Assembly: GCF_029577735.1 (NCBI RefSeq)
Contig: NZ_JARQTO010000001.1
Location: 124,001 to 188,000 of the forward strand
Source: Exercitatus varius
Lineage (GTDB): Bacteria; Pseudomonadota; Gammaproteobacteria; Enterobacterales; Pasteurellaceae
Direction of reading: 5' to 3'
DNA length: 64,000 bases
The position numbers were made by a program, and so were the translations under genes. Under the pieces are notes generated by a model that was given only the letters and a program-made list of their open reading frames with translations, had not been told where the DNA came from and searched no databases. Shown here one piece after another: positions 43,231-52,517 of the stretch; positions within the stretch are counted from its first letter, which is position 1; each line of letters starts with the position of its first letter.

Positions 43231-46056
43231 ATGCCGAATAATCCGTCTCATTCATTTCAGCAATGGCTAAGCCAAACCGCGCTGGGCGGCGCAAATCAAT
43301 CTTATATCGAAGCGCTTTACGAGGATTATCTTCAAGATCCGAATAACGTCGATGACAGTTGGCGCAGCATTTTTAATTCTTTCCCAAAATCGCCCGCACT
43401 TTCGCAGGAACAGCCGCATTCGCCGGTTCGCGATTATTTCAGACGTCTTGCCCGGGACAATACTCAGTCGGGTACAACCGTTGTAGTGGATCCGAAAGTC
43501 AGTGCGCAATTGGTCAAAGTGTTGCAATGGGTGAACGGGCACCGTAACCGCGGTCACCTGGACGCCAATCTGGATCCGTTAAAACTTTGGGAACGCATGC
43601 CGTCGCCGACCTTGGATTACAAATTTTACGGTTTTACCGACGCGGATTTAGACAAAGAATTCGATATCGGCGGTTATGTGTATAACCGTGAAAAAATCAC
43701 TTTGCGTGAATTGGAATATAACCTGAAAAACACCTATTGCGGCACTTTAGGCTTCGAATTTATGCATGTAAACGATTTGGAAGCGCGCACCTGGTTACAA
43801 CGCAAAGCGGAAAATTTATTGAACACGCCGCTGTTTAGCCGTGATGAAAAAATTCAATTCTTGGAAGAATTAACCGCCGCGGACGGTCTGGAGCGTTATC
43901 TCGGCGCGAAATTCCCGGGGGCTAAACGTTTTTCGCTGGAAGGCAGTGACGGTTATATTCCGTTGATGAAAGAAATTATTCGCCACAGCGGCAAAAACGG
44001 CGTGAAAGAAATCGTGTTCGGCATGGCGCACCGCGGACGGTTGAACATGCTGGTGAATGTATTGGGTAAACAGCCCGCCCGTTTATTTGACGAATTTGCC
44101 GGCAAACATTCGGGTGATCGCACCGGTGACGTCAAATATCATCAGGGTTATTCCTCCGATTTCATGACGGAAGGCGGCGTGGTGCATTTGGCTCTGGCGT
44201 TTAACCCGTCTCATTTGGAAATTGTGAGTCCGGTCGTCATCGGTTCCGTGCGTGCCCGGCAAAAACGACTGGGCGACGAAACCAAAGATCGGGTCTTGCC
44301 GGTCACCGTGCACGGAGATTCCGCCGTTATCGGGCAAGGTGTCGTACAGGAAACCTTAAATATGTCGGCAACCCGCGGTTATAACGTAGGCGGCACCATC
44401 CGCGTGGTGATTAACAACCAAATCGGATTTACCACTTCCAACACTAAAGATACCCGTTCTACGGAATACTGCACCGACATCGCTAAAATGATTGAAGCGC
44501 CGGTGATTCATGTGAACGGTGACGATCCGGAAGCTATCGCTTATGCCGCGCGTATGGCGGTGGAATTTCGTATGCGGTTTAAACGGGATATTTTTATCGA
44601 TCTGGTGTCTTATCGCCGCCACGGACATAACGAAGCGGACGAACCTTTAGCCACTCAGCCCGTAATGTACAAGCTTATTAAGAAACATCCGTCACCGCGC
44701 AAAGTGTATGCGGATCGTTTGGTCAATGAAGGCGTGATTAACGAATCCGATGCTATCGAATTAATGAATAATTATCGCGACGCCTTGGATGAAGGCGGTT
44801 GTGTGGTGAAAGAATGGCGCGAAATGGATATGTCATCGGCACAATGGTATAAATTCCTCGGTGCCGATAACGGCGGATTAGAAACGGAATATAACGGACA
44901 GTTCGATCCGGTCCGGTTTAAAGCGTTAGCGGAACGCGCCTGCGAATATCCGGAAAATCACCCGATTCATCCTCGCGTGGAAAAAGTGTATGACGATCGT
45001 AAACTGATGGCGGCGGGTGAAAAACCGCTGGATTGGGGCATGGCGGAAATTATGGCCTACGCCACTTTGCTTGCCGACGGTCACCATGTGCGCATTTCCG
45101 GTGAAGATTCCGGCCGCGGCACGTTCTTCCATCGTCAGGCGGTGCTGCATAATCAAAACGAGCGCAAGGCTTACATCCCGCTGATGCATTTGCAACCGCA
45201 ACAAGGCCGCTTCGAAGTGTGGGATTCCGTGCTGTCGGAAGAAGCGGTGCTGGCGTTTGAATACGGCTACGCCGCGACGGATCCCAATACCTTAACCATT
45301 TGGGAAGCGCAATTCGGCGATTTCGCCAACGGCGCGCAAGTGGTGATTGACCAATTTATCAGCTCGGGCGAACAAAAATGGGGCAGAATGTGCGGGTTAG
45401 TCATGTTGCTGCCGCACGGTTACGAAGGGCAAGGCCCGGAACATTCGTCCGCCCGGCTGGAACGTTACTTACAACTTTGCGCCCAGCAAAACATACAAGT
45501 TTGTGTACCTTCTACGCCAAGCCAGATTTATCATTTATTACGCCGCCAAATGTTGCGCGCCGAACGCCGTCCGTTAATCGTCATTTCGCCGAAATCTTTG
45601 TTACGCCATCCGCTGGTGGTGTCGCAAACGGAGGAATTCGTTAACGGCACCTTCCATCGCGTGATTGATGAAATTGACGACATCAAACCGGAAAACGTCA
45701 AACGGGTGATTTTCTGCGCCGGCAAAGTGTATTACGATTTGCTGGAAGAACGGCGTAAAAAACAACAAAACGACATCGCAATCATCCGTATCGAGCAGCT
45801 TTATCCGTATCCGCACGAAGAAGTGCGGGAGATTTTGGCGAAGTTTTTTCATGTGAAGGATTTTATTTGGTGTCAGGAAGAACCGCTTAATCAGGGCGCG
45901 TGGTATTCCAGCCAGCATAATTTCCGCGCCGATTTGCCGGACGGCGCCGCCCTGAATTACGTAGGGCGCCCCGCTTCCGCCTCGCCGGCGGTGGGTTACG
46001 GCGCACTGCATAACGCCCAGCAACGTACATTAATTACAGAAGCATTAACATTTTAA
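43231..46056 (+). CDS. sucA: 2-Oxoglutarate dehydrogenase E1 component
   Basis: The thiamine-diphosphate decarboxylase of the 2-oxoglutarate dehydrogenase complex, 941 residues (E. coli 933). It shows the N-terminal E2-binding stretch, VFGMAHRGRLNMLVNVLGK, the TPP region around HGDSAVIGQGVVQETLNM and RVVINNQIGFTTSN, and the transketolase-like C-half. An uptake variant at 43386-43402 encodes KSPAL in the N-terminal linker. It opens the sucAB operon with AAGGAAG before ATG. No lpd or sdh genes are here. Confidence 0.97.
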   Translation: MPNNPSHSFQQWLSQTALGGANQSYIEALYEDYLQDPNNVDDSWRSIFNSFPKSPALSQEQPHSPVRDYFRRLARDNTQSGTTVVVDPKVSAQLVKVLQWVNGHRNRGHLDANLDPLKLWERMPSPTLDYKFYGFTDADLDKEFDIGGYVYNREKITLRELEYNLKNTYCGTLGFEFMHVNDLEARTWLQRKAENLLNTPLFSRDEKIQFLEELTAADGLERYLGAKFPGAKRFSLEGSDGYIPLMKEIIRHSGKNGVKEIVFGMAHRGRLNMLVNVLGKQPARLFDEFAGKHSGDRTGDVKYHQGYSSDFMTEGGVVHLALAFNPSHLEIVSPVVIGSVRARQKRLGDETKDRVLPVTVHGDSAVIGQGVVQETLNMSATRGYNVGGTIRVVINNQIGFTTSNTKDTRSTEYCTDIAKMIEAPVIHVNGDDPEAIAYAARMAVEFRMRFKRDIFIDLVSYRRHGHNEADEPLATQPVMYKLIKKHPSPRKVYADRLVNEGVINESDAIELMNNYRDALDEGGCVVKEWREMDMSSAQWYKFLGADNGGLETEYNGQFDPVRFKALAERACEYPENHPIHPRVEKVYDDRKLMAAGEKPLDWGMAEIMAYATLLADGHHVRISGEDSGRGTFFHRQAVLHNQNERKAYIPLMHLQPQQGRFEVWDSVLSEEAVLAFEYGYAATDPNTLTIWEAQFGDFANGAQVVIDQFISSGEQKWGRMCGLVMLLPHGYEGQGPEHSSARLERYLQLCAQQNIQVCVPSTPSQIYHLLRRQMLRAERRPLIVISPKSLLRHPLVVSQTEEFVNGTFHRVIDEIDDIKPENVKRVIFCAGKVYYDLLEERRKKQQNDIAIIRIEQLYPYPHEEVREILAKFFHVKDFIWCQEEPLNQGAWYSSQHNFRADLPDGAALNYVGRPASASPAVGYGALHNAQQRTLITEALTF

Positions 46057-46079
46057 CGAATTGAATGAAGGAACATAGC

Positions 46080-47264
46080 ATGAGTTATTTTGATATTATC
46101 ACGCCCGATTTACCCGAATCCGTTGCCGATGCAACGGTAGTAAAATGGCATAAAGCAGTGGGCGACAGCGTCAAACGCGATGACATTTTAGTGGAAGTGG
46201 AAACGGATAAAGTGGTGTTGGAAGTGCCGGCATTGGACAGCGGCGTGCTGGAAAGCATTGAACAGCCCGAAGGGGCGACGGTGGTCAGCAAACAGCCGTT
46301 GGGACGCGTGGCGAAAGGCGAAACCGTGGTGGCGCCGGTTTCCGCTCAATCGTTACAGACCGAACCGCGTCCGGCGCCGGATCATCATGATTCGCTGGGG
46401 CCTTCCGTGCGGCGTTTGGTAGGCGAACACGATTTAAATCCGCAGGATATTCCCGGTTCCGGCAAACACGGTCGTATTACCCGCGAAGACGTGGTGCAGG
46501 CCTTGGCAAGTAAAGAAACGCAATCGCCGGTTAGCCAAAGTGCGGTCAAAAATTCGTTAGAATTTCGCGGCGAACAGCGGGTGCCGATGACGCGTCTGCG
46601 CAAACGCATCGCGGAACGTTTGCTGGAAGTCAAAAACAGCACGGCAATGTTAACTACCTTCAACGAAGTGGACATGCAGCCGATTATGCAGTTACGCAAA
46701 AAATACGGCGAACAATTCGAAAAACAACACGATGTGCGCCTCGGCTTTATGTCTTTTTACGTGAAAGCGGTGGTGGAAGCGCTGAAACGTTATCCGGTCA
46801 TCAATGCCACAATCGACGGCGACGATATTTTGTATCACAACTATTTTGACATCAGCATTGCGGTATCCACCCCGCGCGGACTAGTGACGCCGGTATTGCG
46901 CGATTGCGATAAAATGAGCATGGCGGAGATCGAAAAACAAATCAAAGTGCTGGCTGAAAAAGGTCGCGACGGCAAACTCACCGTAGAAGATTTAACCGGC
47001 GGCAACTTTACCATCACCAATGGCGGTGTGTTCGGTTCGCTGATGTCTACTCCGATTATCAATCCGCCGCAAAGTGCTATTTTGGGCATGCATGCGATTA
47101 AAGATCGTCCGGTGGCGGTGAATGGTCAGGTAGTGATTCGTCCGATGATGTATCTGGCGTTGTCTTACGATCACCGTTTAATCGACGGTAAAGACAGCGT
47201 TCGTTTTTTGGTGACGATTAAAGATTTACTGGAAGATCCCGCAAGATTGTTGTTGGAAATTTAA
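46080..47264 (+). CDS. sucB: 2-Oxoglutarate dehydrogenase E2 (dihydrolipoyl succinyltransferase)
   Basis: Core of the 2-oxoglutarate dehydrogenase complex. The 394 residues (E. coli 405) show one lipoyl domain with Lys44 in VETDKVVLEVP, a subunit-binding domain around LGPSVRRLVGEHDLNPQ, an alanine-poor linker with the uptake-encoded SAVKNS, and the catalytic domain with His365 and Asp369 in SYDHRLIDGKD. ATG 46080 is 23 bases after the sucA stop. A perfect uptake-pair terminator ends the operon. Confidence 0.96.
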   Translation: MSYFDIITPDLPESVADATVVKWHKAVGDSVKRDDILVEVETDKVVLEVPALDSGVLESIEQPEGATVVSKQPLGRVAKGETVVAPVSAQSLQTEPRPAPDHHDSLGPSVRRLVGEHDLNPQDIPGSGKHGRITREDVVQALASKETQSPVSQSAVKNSLEFRGEQRVPMTRLRKRIAERLLEVKNSTAMLTTFNEVDMQPIMQLRKKYGEQFEKQHDVRLGFMSFYVKAVVEALKRYPVINATIDGDDILYHNYFDISIAVSTPRGLVTPVLRDCDKMSMAEIEKQIKVLAEKGRDGKLTVEDLTGGNFTITNGGVFGSLMSTPIINPPQSAILGMHAIKDRPVAVNGQVVIRPMMYLALSYDHRLIDGKDSVRFLVTIKDLLEDPARLLLEI

Positions 47265-47281
47265 CGGAAGATGACGATGAC

Positions 47282-47311
47282 TAACCGCACTGAAAAGTGC
47301 GGTTAATTTTT
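47282..47311 (+). terminator. Tetraloop terminator between sucB and sucC
   Basis: TAACCGCACT and AGTGCGGTTA form a perfect 10-base-pair stem closed by GAAA-like loop bases and followed by ATTTTT. The stem is two inverted uptake sequences. It implies that sucCD has its own promoter; a TTAAAA / TAGAAT pair with 17-base spacing ends near 47419, about 33 bases before sucC. Confidence 0.85.
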
Positions 47312-47451
47312 GGCCGATTTTTAGCGCCTGTTTGGCTGGTTTGATGAAAAATCATTTTAATGAAAAAACCAATCCTGAATTCCCGTTTTCCCCTTAAAAA
47401 AAGACGCGTCACCGTGTAGAATATCGCCATTAAATTTAAAAAGGACAAAAC

Positions 47452-48612
47452 ATGAATTTACACGAATACCAATCTAAACAAATCTTCGCGCAATACGGTT
47501 TGCCCGTTAGCGAAGGTTATCCTTGTGAAACGGTGGAGCAGGCGTTGGACGCGATTAAAAAGCTGGGCGGCGATCAATGGGTGGCAAAATGTCAGGTGCA
47601 TGCCGGCGGTCGCGGCAAAGCGGGCGGCGTAAAGGTGGTGAAATCCGACGCTGAAGTGCGGGCGTTTTTTGAACAGTTTTTAGGCAAACGATTGGTGACT
47701 TTCCAGACGGACGCCAATGGTCAGCCCGTCAATACCATTTATCTGGAAGCCTGTGCCGAGGTGAAAAAGGAATTGTATATAGGCGTGGCGATCGATCGCG
47801 CCAATCATCGTATTCTGTTCATGGCGTCGACGGAAGGCGGTGTCAATATTGAAGAAGTGGCGGAAAAAACGCCTCATTTGCTGCATAAAGCGACGATTGA
47901 TCCGTTTATCGGACCGCAACCTTTTCAGGGGCGCGAACTGGCGTGTAAATTAGGGTTAAGCGGCAAACAGATTCACCAATTCGCCCATATTTTTTGTCAA
48001 CTCGGTAAAATGTTTATCGAGAAAGATTTAAGCCTGGTGGAAATCAACCCGTTGGTGATTTTGCAGAATGGCGATCTGCATTGTCTGGACGCCAAAATCG
48101 TGGCGGACGGCAACGCCTTATATCGCCATACCGATCTGAAATCCTTGCAGGATCCGAGTCAGGACGATCCGCGCGAAGCGGAAGCGGAGGCGTTGGGATT
48201 GAATTACGTGGCGTTGGACGGCAACATAGGTTGCATGGTTAACGGTGCGGGCTTGGCAATGGGAACCATGGACATCATTAAGTTGCAGGGCGGCTTACCG
48301 GCCAATTTTCTTGATGTCGGCGGCAGCGCAACCAAAGAACGAGTGGCCGGCGCGTTTAAAATCATTCTTTCCGACACCCATGTCAAAGCTATTTTAGTGA
48401 ATATTTTTGGCGGTATCGTACGTTGCGATTTAATCGCCGAAGGCATTGTGGCGGCAGTGAACGAAGTAGGCGTTGCGGTGCCGGTTGTAGTACGGTTGGA
48501 AGGCAATAATTCGGAACGCGGACGAGAAATTCTAGCCCAAAGCGGATTAAACATTCTTGCCGCCGAAAGCTTAAAAGATGCAGCTGTTCAGGCTGTAAAC
48601 GCAGCCAAATAG
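47452..48612 (+). CDS. sucC: Succinyl-CoA synthetase beta subunit
   Basis: Forms succinate and ATP (or GTP) from succinyl-CoA together with SucD. The 386 residues match E. coli SucC (388). Visible are MNLHEYQSKQIFAQYGLPV, the ATP-grasp VHAGGRGKAGGVKVV, and NIFGGIVRCDLIAEGI. An uptake variant sits at 47653-47670. It precedes sucD by 9 bases and is separated from sucB by a terminator, so it is a distinct transcription unit. Confidence 0.97.
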   Translation: MNLHEYQSKQIFAQYGLPVSEGYPCETVEQALDAIKKLGGDQWVAKCQVHAGGRGKAGGVKVVKSDAEVRAFFEQFLGKRLVTFQTDANGQPVNTIYLEACAEVKKELYIGVAIDRANHRILFMASTEGGVNIEEVAEKTPHLLHKATIDPFIGPQPFQGRELACKLGLSGKQIHQFAHIFCQLGKMFIEKDLSLVEINPLVILQNGDLHCLDAKIVADGNALYRHTDLKSLQDPSQDDPREAEAEALGLNYVALDGNIGCMVNGAGLAMGTMDIIKLQGGLPANFLDVGGSATKERVAGAFKIILSDTHVKAILVNIFGGIVRCDLIAEGIVAAVNEVGVAVPVVVRLEGNNSERGREILAQSGLNILAAESLKDAAVQAVNAAK

Positions 48613-48621
48613 GAGAACGGC

Positions 48622-49491
48622 ATGTCAATTTTAATCAATAAAGACACCAAAGTAATTTGCCAGGGATTTACCGGCGGACAAGGCACTTTCCACAGCGAAC
48701 AGGCATTGGCGTACGGCACGCAACTGGTAGGCGGCACCAGTCCGGGGAAAGGCGGAACGACGCATTTAGGGTTGCCGGTGTTTGATACGGTGCGAGAAGC
48801 CGTGAATAAAACCGGTGCCACCGCCAGCGTGATTTACGTACCGGCGCCGTTCTGTAAAGATGCGATTCTGGAAGCGATTGACGCCGGCATTCGGCTGATT
48901 GTCTGTATCACCGAAGGCATTCCTACCTTGGATATGCTGCAAGTGAAAGAAAAATTGAACGAAACCGGCGTGGTGATGATTGGCCCGAACTGCCCGGGCG
49001 TGATTACGCCGGATGAATGTAAAATCGGTATTATGCCGGCGAACATTCATAAAAAAGGATGTGTCGGCATCGTTTCCCGTTCTGGCACCCTGACTTATGA
49101 AGCGGTCAAACAAACCACGGACGAAGGATTCGGACAATCCACTTGTGTCGGCATCGGCGGCGATCCGATTCCCGGTTCAAGCTTCATTGACATTTTGCAA
49201 CGTTTTGAGGACGATCCGGAAACCGAAGCCATTGTGATGATCGGCGAAATCGGCGGCTCGGCGGAGGAAGAAGCAGCGGATTTTATCAAACGTCATATCA
49301 CCAAACCGGTGGTCAGCTACATTGCCGGCATTACCGCGCCGAAGGGCAAACGCATGGGGCATGCCGGCGCCATCATCAGCGGCGGCAAAGGCACGGCGGA
49401 CGAAAAAATCAAAGCCCTGCAAGACGCCGGCGTCACCACGGTGCAAAGCCTGGCGGATATCGGTTCGGCGTTAAGAAATATTTTGGGTTAA
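48622..49491 (+). CDS. sucD: Succinyl-CoA synthetase alpha subunit
   Basis: The CoA-binding and phospho-histidine subunit, 289 residues as in E. coli. It has MSILINKDTKVICQGFTGGQG, the CoA site ITEGIPTLDM and GPNCPGVI, and phospho-His247 in GHAGAIISGGKGTADEK. It closes the sucCD unit. The region after it holds one uptake sequence and a T-run but only a weak hairpin. Confidence 0.97.
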   Translation: MSILINKDTKVICQGFTGGQGTFHSEQALAYGTQLVGGTSPGKGGTTHLGLPVFDTVREAVNKTGATASVIYVPAPFCKDAILEAIDAGIRLIVCITEGIPTLDMLQVKEKLNETGVVMIGPNCPGVITPDECKIGIMPANIHKKGCVGIVSRSGTLTYEAVKQTTDEGFGQSTCVGIGGDPIPGSSFIDILQRFEDDPETEAIVMIGEIGGSAEEEAADFIKRHITKPVVSYIAGITAPKGKRMGHAGAIISGGKGTADEKIKALQDAGVTTVQSLADIGSALRNILG

Positions 49492-49600
49492 TTTAACGAA
49501 AAGTGCGGTCAATTTTGACTGAGTTTTTTTACAGATAGATTGACGAAGTGAATTTTCTGTCTAAAATAGCGTAATAATTTTTCGAATGAAGGAATGAATC

Positions 49601-50140
49601 GTGTTTAAAAAAATTATTTTGTCCGCTGCCGTGTTAGCGATGTTGGGATGCGGTTCGACGCAATCGACGATTCCTGCGGAATATGCGGGCGCGGCCTATG
49701 AATTATCCGACGCGGACGCACAAAAATGGGCGTTTTCCGCAAAACAGGCGGAACAATGCATTTATCCGAACTTGACTCGGATTCAGCATGATCACTTTCA
49801 AAAAGAGGATAGCTATATTTATTCTCAATACGTATTTTTCTATCCGTTGGAAGACATTATCGGCGAAGATCACGTGAAAATGATTCAAAACGACAAAAAA
49901 TCCATGGATTATGCAACCTATCAGTTTAAGAAATATAAATCTAAAACGCCGGTAGAAGCATTGGAGCCGCCTCAGTGTAAGACCTTGCAAACTAAGGCGC
50001 GGGAAGATTTGGCCGTGGTGAAAGGTCAGCATATTTCCGGCATGGTGGAAGAGAAAAATGCGGATGGCAAAAACATTGCCACCGAGGAAAACAAATTCTT
50101 CTTTGACATTATTAAATGGGGATCGGCGTTGTTGTTATAG
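49601..50140 (+). CDS. Predicted lipoprotein, function unknown
   Basis: A 179-residue protein with a lipoprotein signal: basic start, hydrophobic stretch and lipobox LAMLGCGST with Cys17. The remainder is soluble with two further cysteines (QCIYPN and PQCKTL) that could form a disulfide, and ends in a hydrophobic WGSALLL. It looks like a Pasteurellaceae-restricted lipoprotein (perhaps DUF5358), but I cannot verify that. The GTG at 49601 follows GAAGGAATG. It has its own terminator and no informative partner. Confidence 0.75.
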   Translation: MFKKIILSAAVLAMLGCGSTQSTIPAEYAGAAYELSDADAQKWAFSAKQAEQCIYPNLTRIQHDHFQKEDSYIYSQYVFFYPLEDIIGEDHVKMIQNDKKSMDYATYQFKKYKSKTPVEALEPPQCKTLQTKAREDLAVVKGQHISGMVEEKNADGKNIATEENKFFFDIIKWGSALLL

Positions 50141-50160
50141 CCGGTCGTCGGATAAACGGG

Positions 50161-50191
50161 AAAAGTGCGGTCAAATTTGACCGCACTTTTT
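50161..50191. terminator. Perfect 30-base uptake-sequence palindrome, bidirectional terminator
   Basis: Two complete uptake sequences in inverse orientation abut with no spacer (15-base arms AAAAGTGCGGTCAAA and its complement). It lies between the convergent lipoprotein gene and hemH, with T-rich sequence on either side, and should end both. Confidence 0.9.
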
Positions 50192-50193
50192 GT

Positions 50194-51186
50194 TTAAGCA
50201 TTTGCCGAATGTTCAATTTGACGCACAATTAATTGCGCCATCATGTCGATATGTTTCGGCGCATCATTCAGCGCCGGGATGTAGCGATAGCTTTTTCCGC
50301 CGTTCGCCAGAAACAAATCGCGGTTGGTTTCGGCGATTTCTTCCAGCGTTTCCAGACAATCGCAGGCAAATCCCGGGCTGATGACGGCGACTTTTTCAAT
50401 GCCTTGTGCGGCGGCATTCTGCAGGAAACGGTCGGCATAGGGCTGCAGCCATTCTTCGCGCCCGAAACGGGATTGAAACACCATGTTCCATTGCGTTTCC
50501 GCTAAACCTAATTTATCCGCCACGGCAAGGGTGGTTTGGCGACAATGTTCGCGATAATAATCGCCTTCCCGTTCATAACGCAGCGGAATGCCGTGATAGG
50601 AAAACAGCAAAAACTCGTCATTTTTTAACCGCACTTTAATGCTTTCCGTCAGCGCATTGATGTAGTTTTCATCCAAATGATAGGAATGAATGAAGGAAAA
50701 CGGCAGCATTTTTCGCTGGCTTTTCAGGGCCTGCGCAAAGGCGTCGAATGCCGCTGCCGTCGTAGTGCTGCTGTATTGCGGATAAAGCGGCAACACCACG
50801 ATTCGATCAACACGGGCGTTCAGCAGATTTTCGAGCGCCTGTTGAACGCTCGGATTGCCGTAGGTCATGCCGATTTCTACTTGCGCGTCGATTCCCAGCG
50901 CTTGCAAACGAGCCTGTAACGCGGTTTTTTGCGCATTGGAATAAACCAGCAACGGTGAGCCTTGTTCCGTCCAAACGGACTGGTAATTATGGCGAATTCG
51001 GCGGGAACGCAACGGCAAAATAATGCCTTTCAGCAACGGCAGCCATTTCCAGCGCGGTAAATCCACAATCCGCGGATCCGTTAAGAATTGTTCCAGATAG
51101 CGGGAAATGGCTTTAGCCGTGGGTTCATCCGGCGTACCCAGGTTAATCAGCAGAACGCCCGGTTTTATATTGTGTAAATCAGCCAT
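50194..51186 (-). CDS. hemH: Ferrochelatase
   Basis: Inserts Fe(II) into protoporphyrin IX, the last step of haem synthesis. The 330 residues match E. coli HemH (320). It shows GVLLINLGTPDEP near the start, the metal-handling His in LFSYHGIPLRYE, FQSRFGREEWLQPY and ISPGFACDCLETLEEI. Its start overlaps the menI-like gene. A family member such as this species may use external haem precursors, but this gene is intact. Confidence 0.95.
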   Translation of the reverse strand: MADLHNIKPGVLLINLGTPDEPTAKAISRYLEQFLTDPRIVDLPRWKWLPLLKGIILPLRSRRIRHNYQSVWTEQGSPLLVYSNAQKTALQARLQALGIDAQVEIGMTYGNPSVQQALENLLNARVDRIVVLPLYPQYSSTTTAAAFDAFAQALKSQRKMLPFSFIHSYHLDENYINALTESIKVRLKNDEFLLFSYHGIPLRYEREGDYYREHCRQTTLAVADKLGLAETQWNMVFQSRFGREEWLQPYADRFLQNAAAQGIEKVAVISPGFACDCLETLEEIAETNRDLFLANGGKSYRYIPALNDAPKHIDMMAQLIVRQIEHSANA

Positions 51187-51601
51187 GTTGTATCACTGAA
51201 AGCGTTAAACGCGATACGCAGCAGAGTTTATTCTGCTGATCGCGGAGGTGAATATCCCAAACCTGCAACTGTTTGCCTAAGCGAATGGGCGTGGCGCGAG
51301 CCGTAACTTCACTGGATTTCACCGGACGTAAATGACTGGCGTTGATCTCAATGCCTGCCGCCGCCTGATTTTCGTCCAAGCACAGCCAGCCCGCCATGGA
51401 GCCCACGCTTTCCGCCAAGGCGGCCGATACGCCGCCGTGTAACAAACCGAAAGGTTGCGTCGTGCGTTGATCGACGGGCATGACGGCTTCTAACCAATCG
51501 TCGCCGAAAGCGGTGAACCGAATGCCAAGATGGGAAACGGCGCAATTACGATTGAGTTGATTAAGTTGTTCAAGAGTGAAAGTTTTTTTCCAGATTTGCA
51601 T
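51179..51601 (-). CDS. menI: Hotdog-fold acyl-CoA thioesterase (MenI/YdiI-like)
   Basis: A 140-residue hotdog thioesterase resembling E. coli MenI/YdiI (136), which hydrolyses 1,4-dihydroxy-2-naphthoyl-CoA in menaquinone synthesis. The catalytic FGLLHGGVSAALAESVGSMAG motif is intact. ATG 51601 is chosen over a longer frame that runs into modE because it matches family length. It overlaps hemH by 8 bases. YbdB (EntH) is the main alternative, but no siderophore genes are here. Confidence 0.85.
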   Translation of the reverse strand: MQIWKKTFTLEQLNQLNRNCAVSHLGIRFTAFGDDWLEAVMPVDQRTTQPFGLLHGGVSAALAESVGSMAGWLCLDENQAAAGIEINASHLRPVKSSEVTARATPIRLGKQLQVWDIHLRDQQNKLCCVSRLTLSVIQHG

Positions 51602-51612
51602 GATTAATTCAT

Positions 51613-52383
51613 CTAAAGTGTCGCTAAAATGATTTGTTCGGGATCTATCGTCATCCAAATTTTATCGCCGACGCAGTAATCGCTATTCCGGGTCGTAGTT
51701 GCCCATTCCGTCTGTCCCACGGTTAATAAAATTTCGTCCTCATCGCCGAGATTTTGCACGGATTTGATCGTTGCCGCCAATAAGTTATCCGTGAAGTTTT
51801 CCGGTTTAGTTTTCGATAGCTGAATCCAGGGCGCTTTAATCATTAACATCACTTCTTTGTGTAAAACAAGCTGCAAACGGACCGCACTTTTTTCCGTAAC
51901 GGAAACGAAAAGCGGTTGCTCGATGCCGTCGATTTTAATGCCGGTAAGGCAATGTAAATCTTTTACCTGCAGGGAAGTAATGCGTCCCGGAAACTGATTG
52001 CGTGCGCTGCTTTGTAGTGAAAATTTGGCAAACGCCGATAACAGACTGTCCAGCGGAATGGTTTCGTCCTGCAGAACGGTAAATGCTTTCTGCTGAGTTT
52101 TTTCCAATAAATCATAGAGTTGCAATAATCTTTCGGCATAAGCGGTCAGATTAGTGCCGCCGCCGTGACGGCCGCCGGTGTTGCGCTCTAACAGCGGTTT
52201 CGGGCTGATTTCATTCATCGCCGCCAAATGATCCCACGCGCTTTTGTAACTCACATTGGCGTTTTTGGCCGCCTGATTGATGGAACCGCATTGCTGAATT
52301 TCTTTCAGCAGCCGAATCCGTTTAGGATCAACAAAAAGCTGTTGCCGCAATTTGATGGTAAGAAGAATTTCTGTGTTAAGCAT
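51613..52383 (-). CDS. modE: Molybdate-responsive regulator ModE
   Basis: A 256-residue regulator, close to E. coli ModE (262). The N-terminal winged helix-turn-helix contains GSINQAAKNANVSYKSAWDHL and the loop RNTGGRHGGG; two Mop-like molybdate-binding repeats follow (about 120-190 and 195-256). It binds molybdate and represses molybdate uptake genes. It is divergent from modA with 134 bases between. The hotdog gene starts 11 bases downstream of its end, so they may be co-transcribed. Confidence 0.93.
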   Translation of the reverse strand: MLNTEILLTIKLRQQLFVDPKRIRLLKEIQQCGSINQAAKNANVSYKSAWDHLAAMNEISPKPLLERNTGGRHGGGTNLTAYAERLLQLYDLLEKTQQKAFTVLQDETIPLDSLLSAFAKFSLQSSARNQFPGRITSLQVKDLHCLTGIKIDGIEQPLFVSVTEKSAVRLQLVLHKEVMLMIKAPWIQLSKTKPENFTDNLLAATIKSVQNLGDEDEILLTVGQTEWATTTRNSDYCVGDKIWMTIDPEQIILATL

Positions 52384-52460
52384 GCGTCATCCTGCAACTA
52401 TTCGAATGTCGATTATTTTACGGGGAATCCGCACTTTTTTATAGCTTTTATTTGTTGTTA

Positions 52461-52503
52461 AGCTATATAATTTATTATATATATTATTTTTTATATAACG
52501 ATT
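52461..52503. promoter_or_regulatory. AT-rich ModE-type operator upstream of modA
   Basis: The segment contains GCTATATA (52462-52469) and an inverted TATATAACGAT (52492-52502), with ATTATATA between. These resemble ModE half-sites of the CGNTATATA/TATATAACG kind, 17 bases before the modA ATG. I infer repression by the adjacent modE product; spacing between half-sites is not ideal. Confidence 0.5.
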
Positions 52504-52517
52504 AAAAAGGAAAGACT

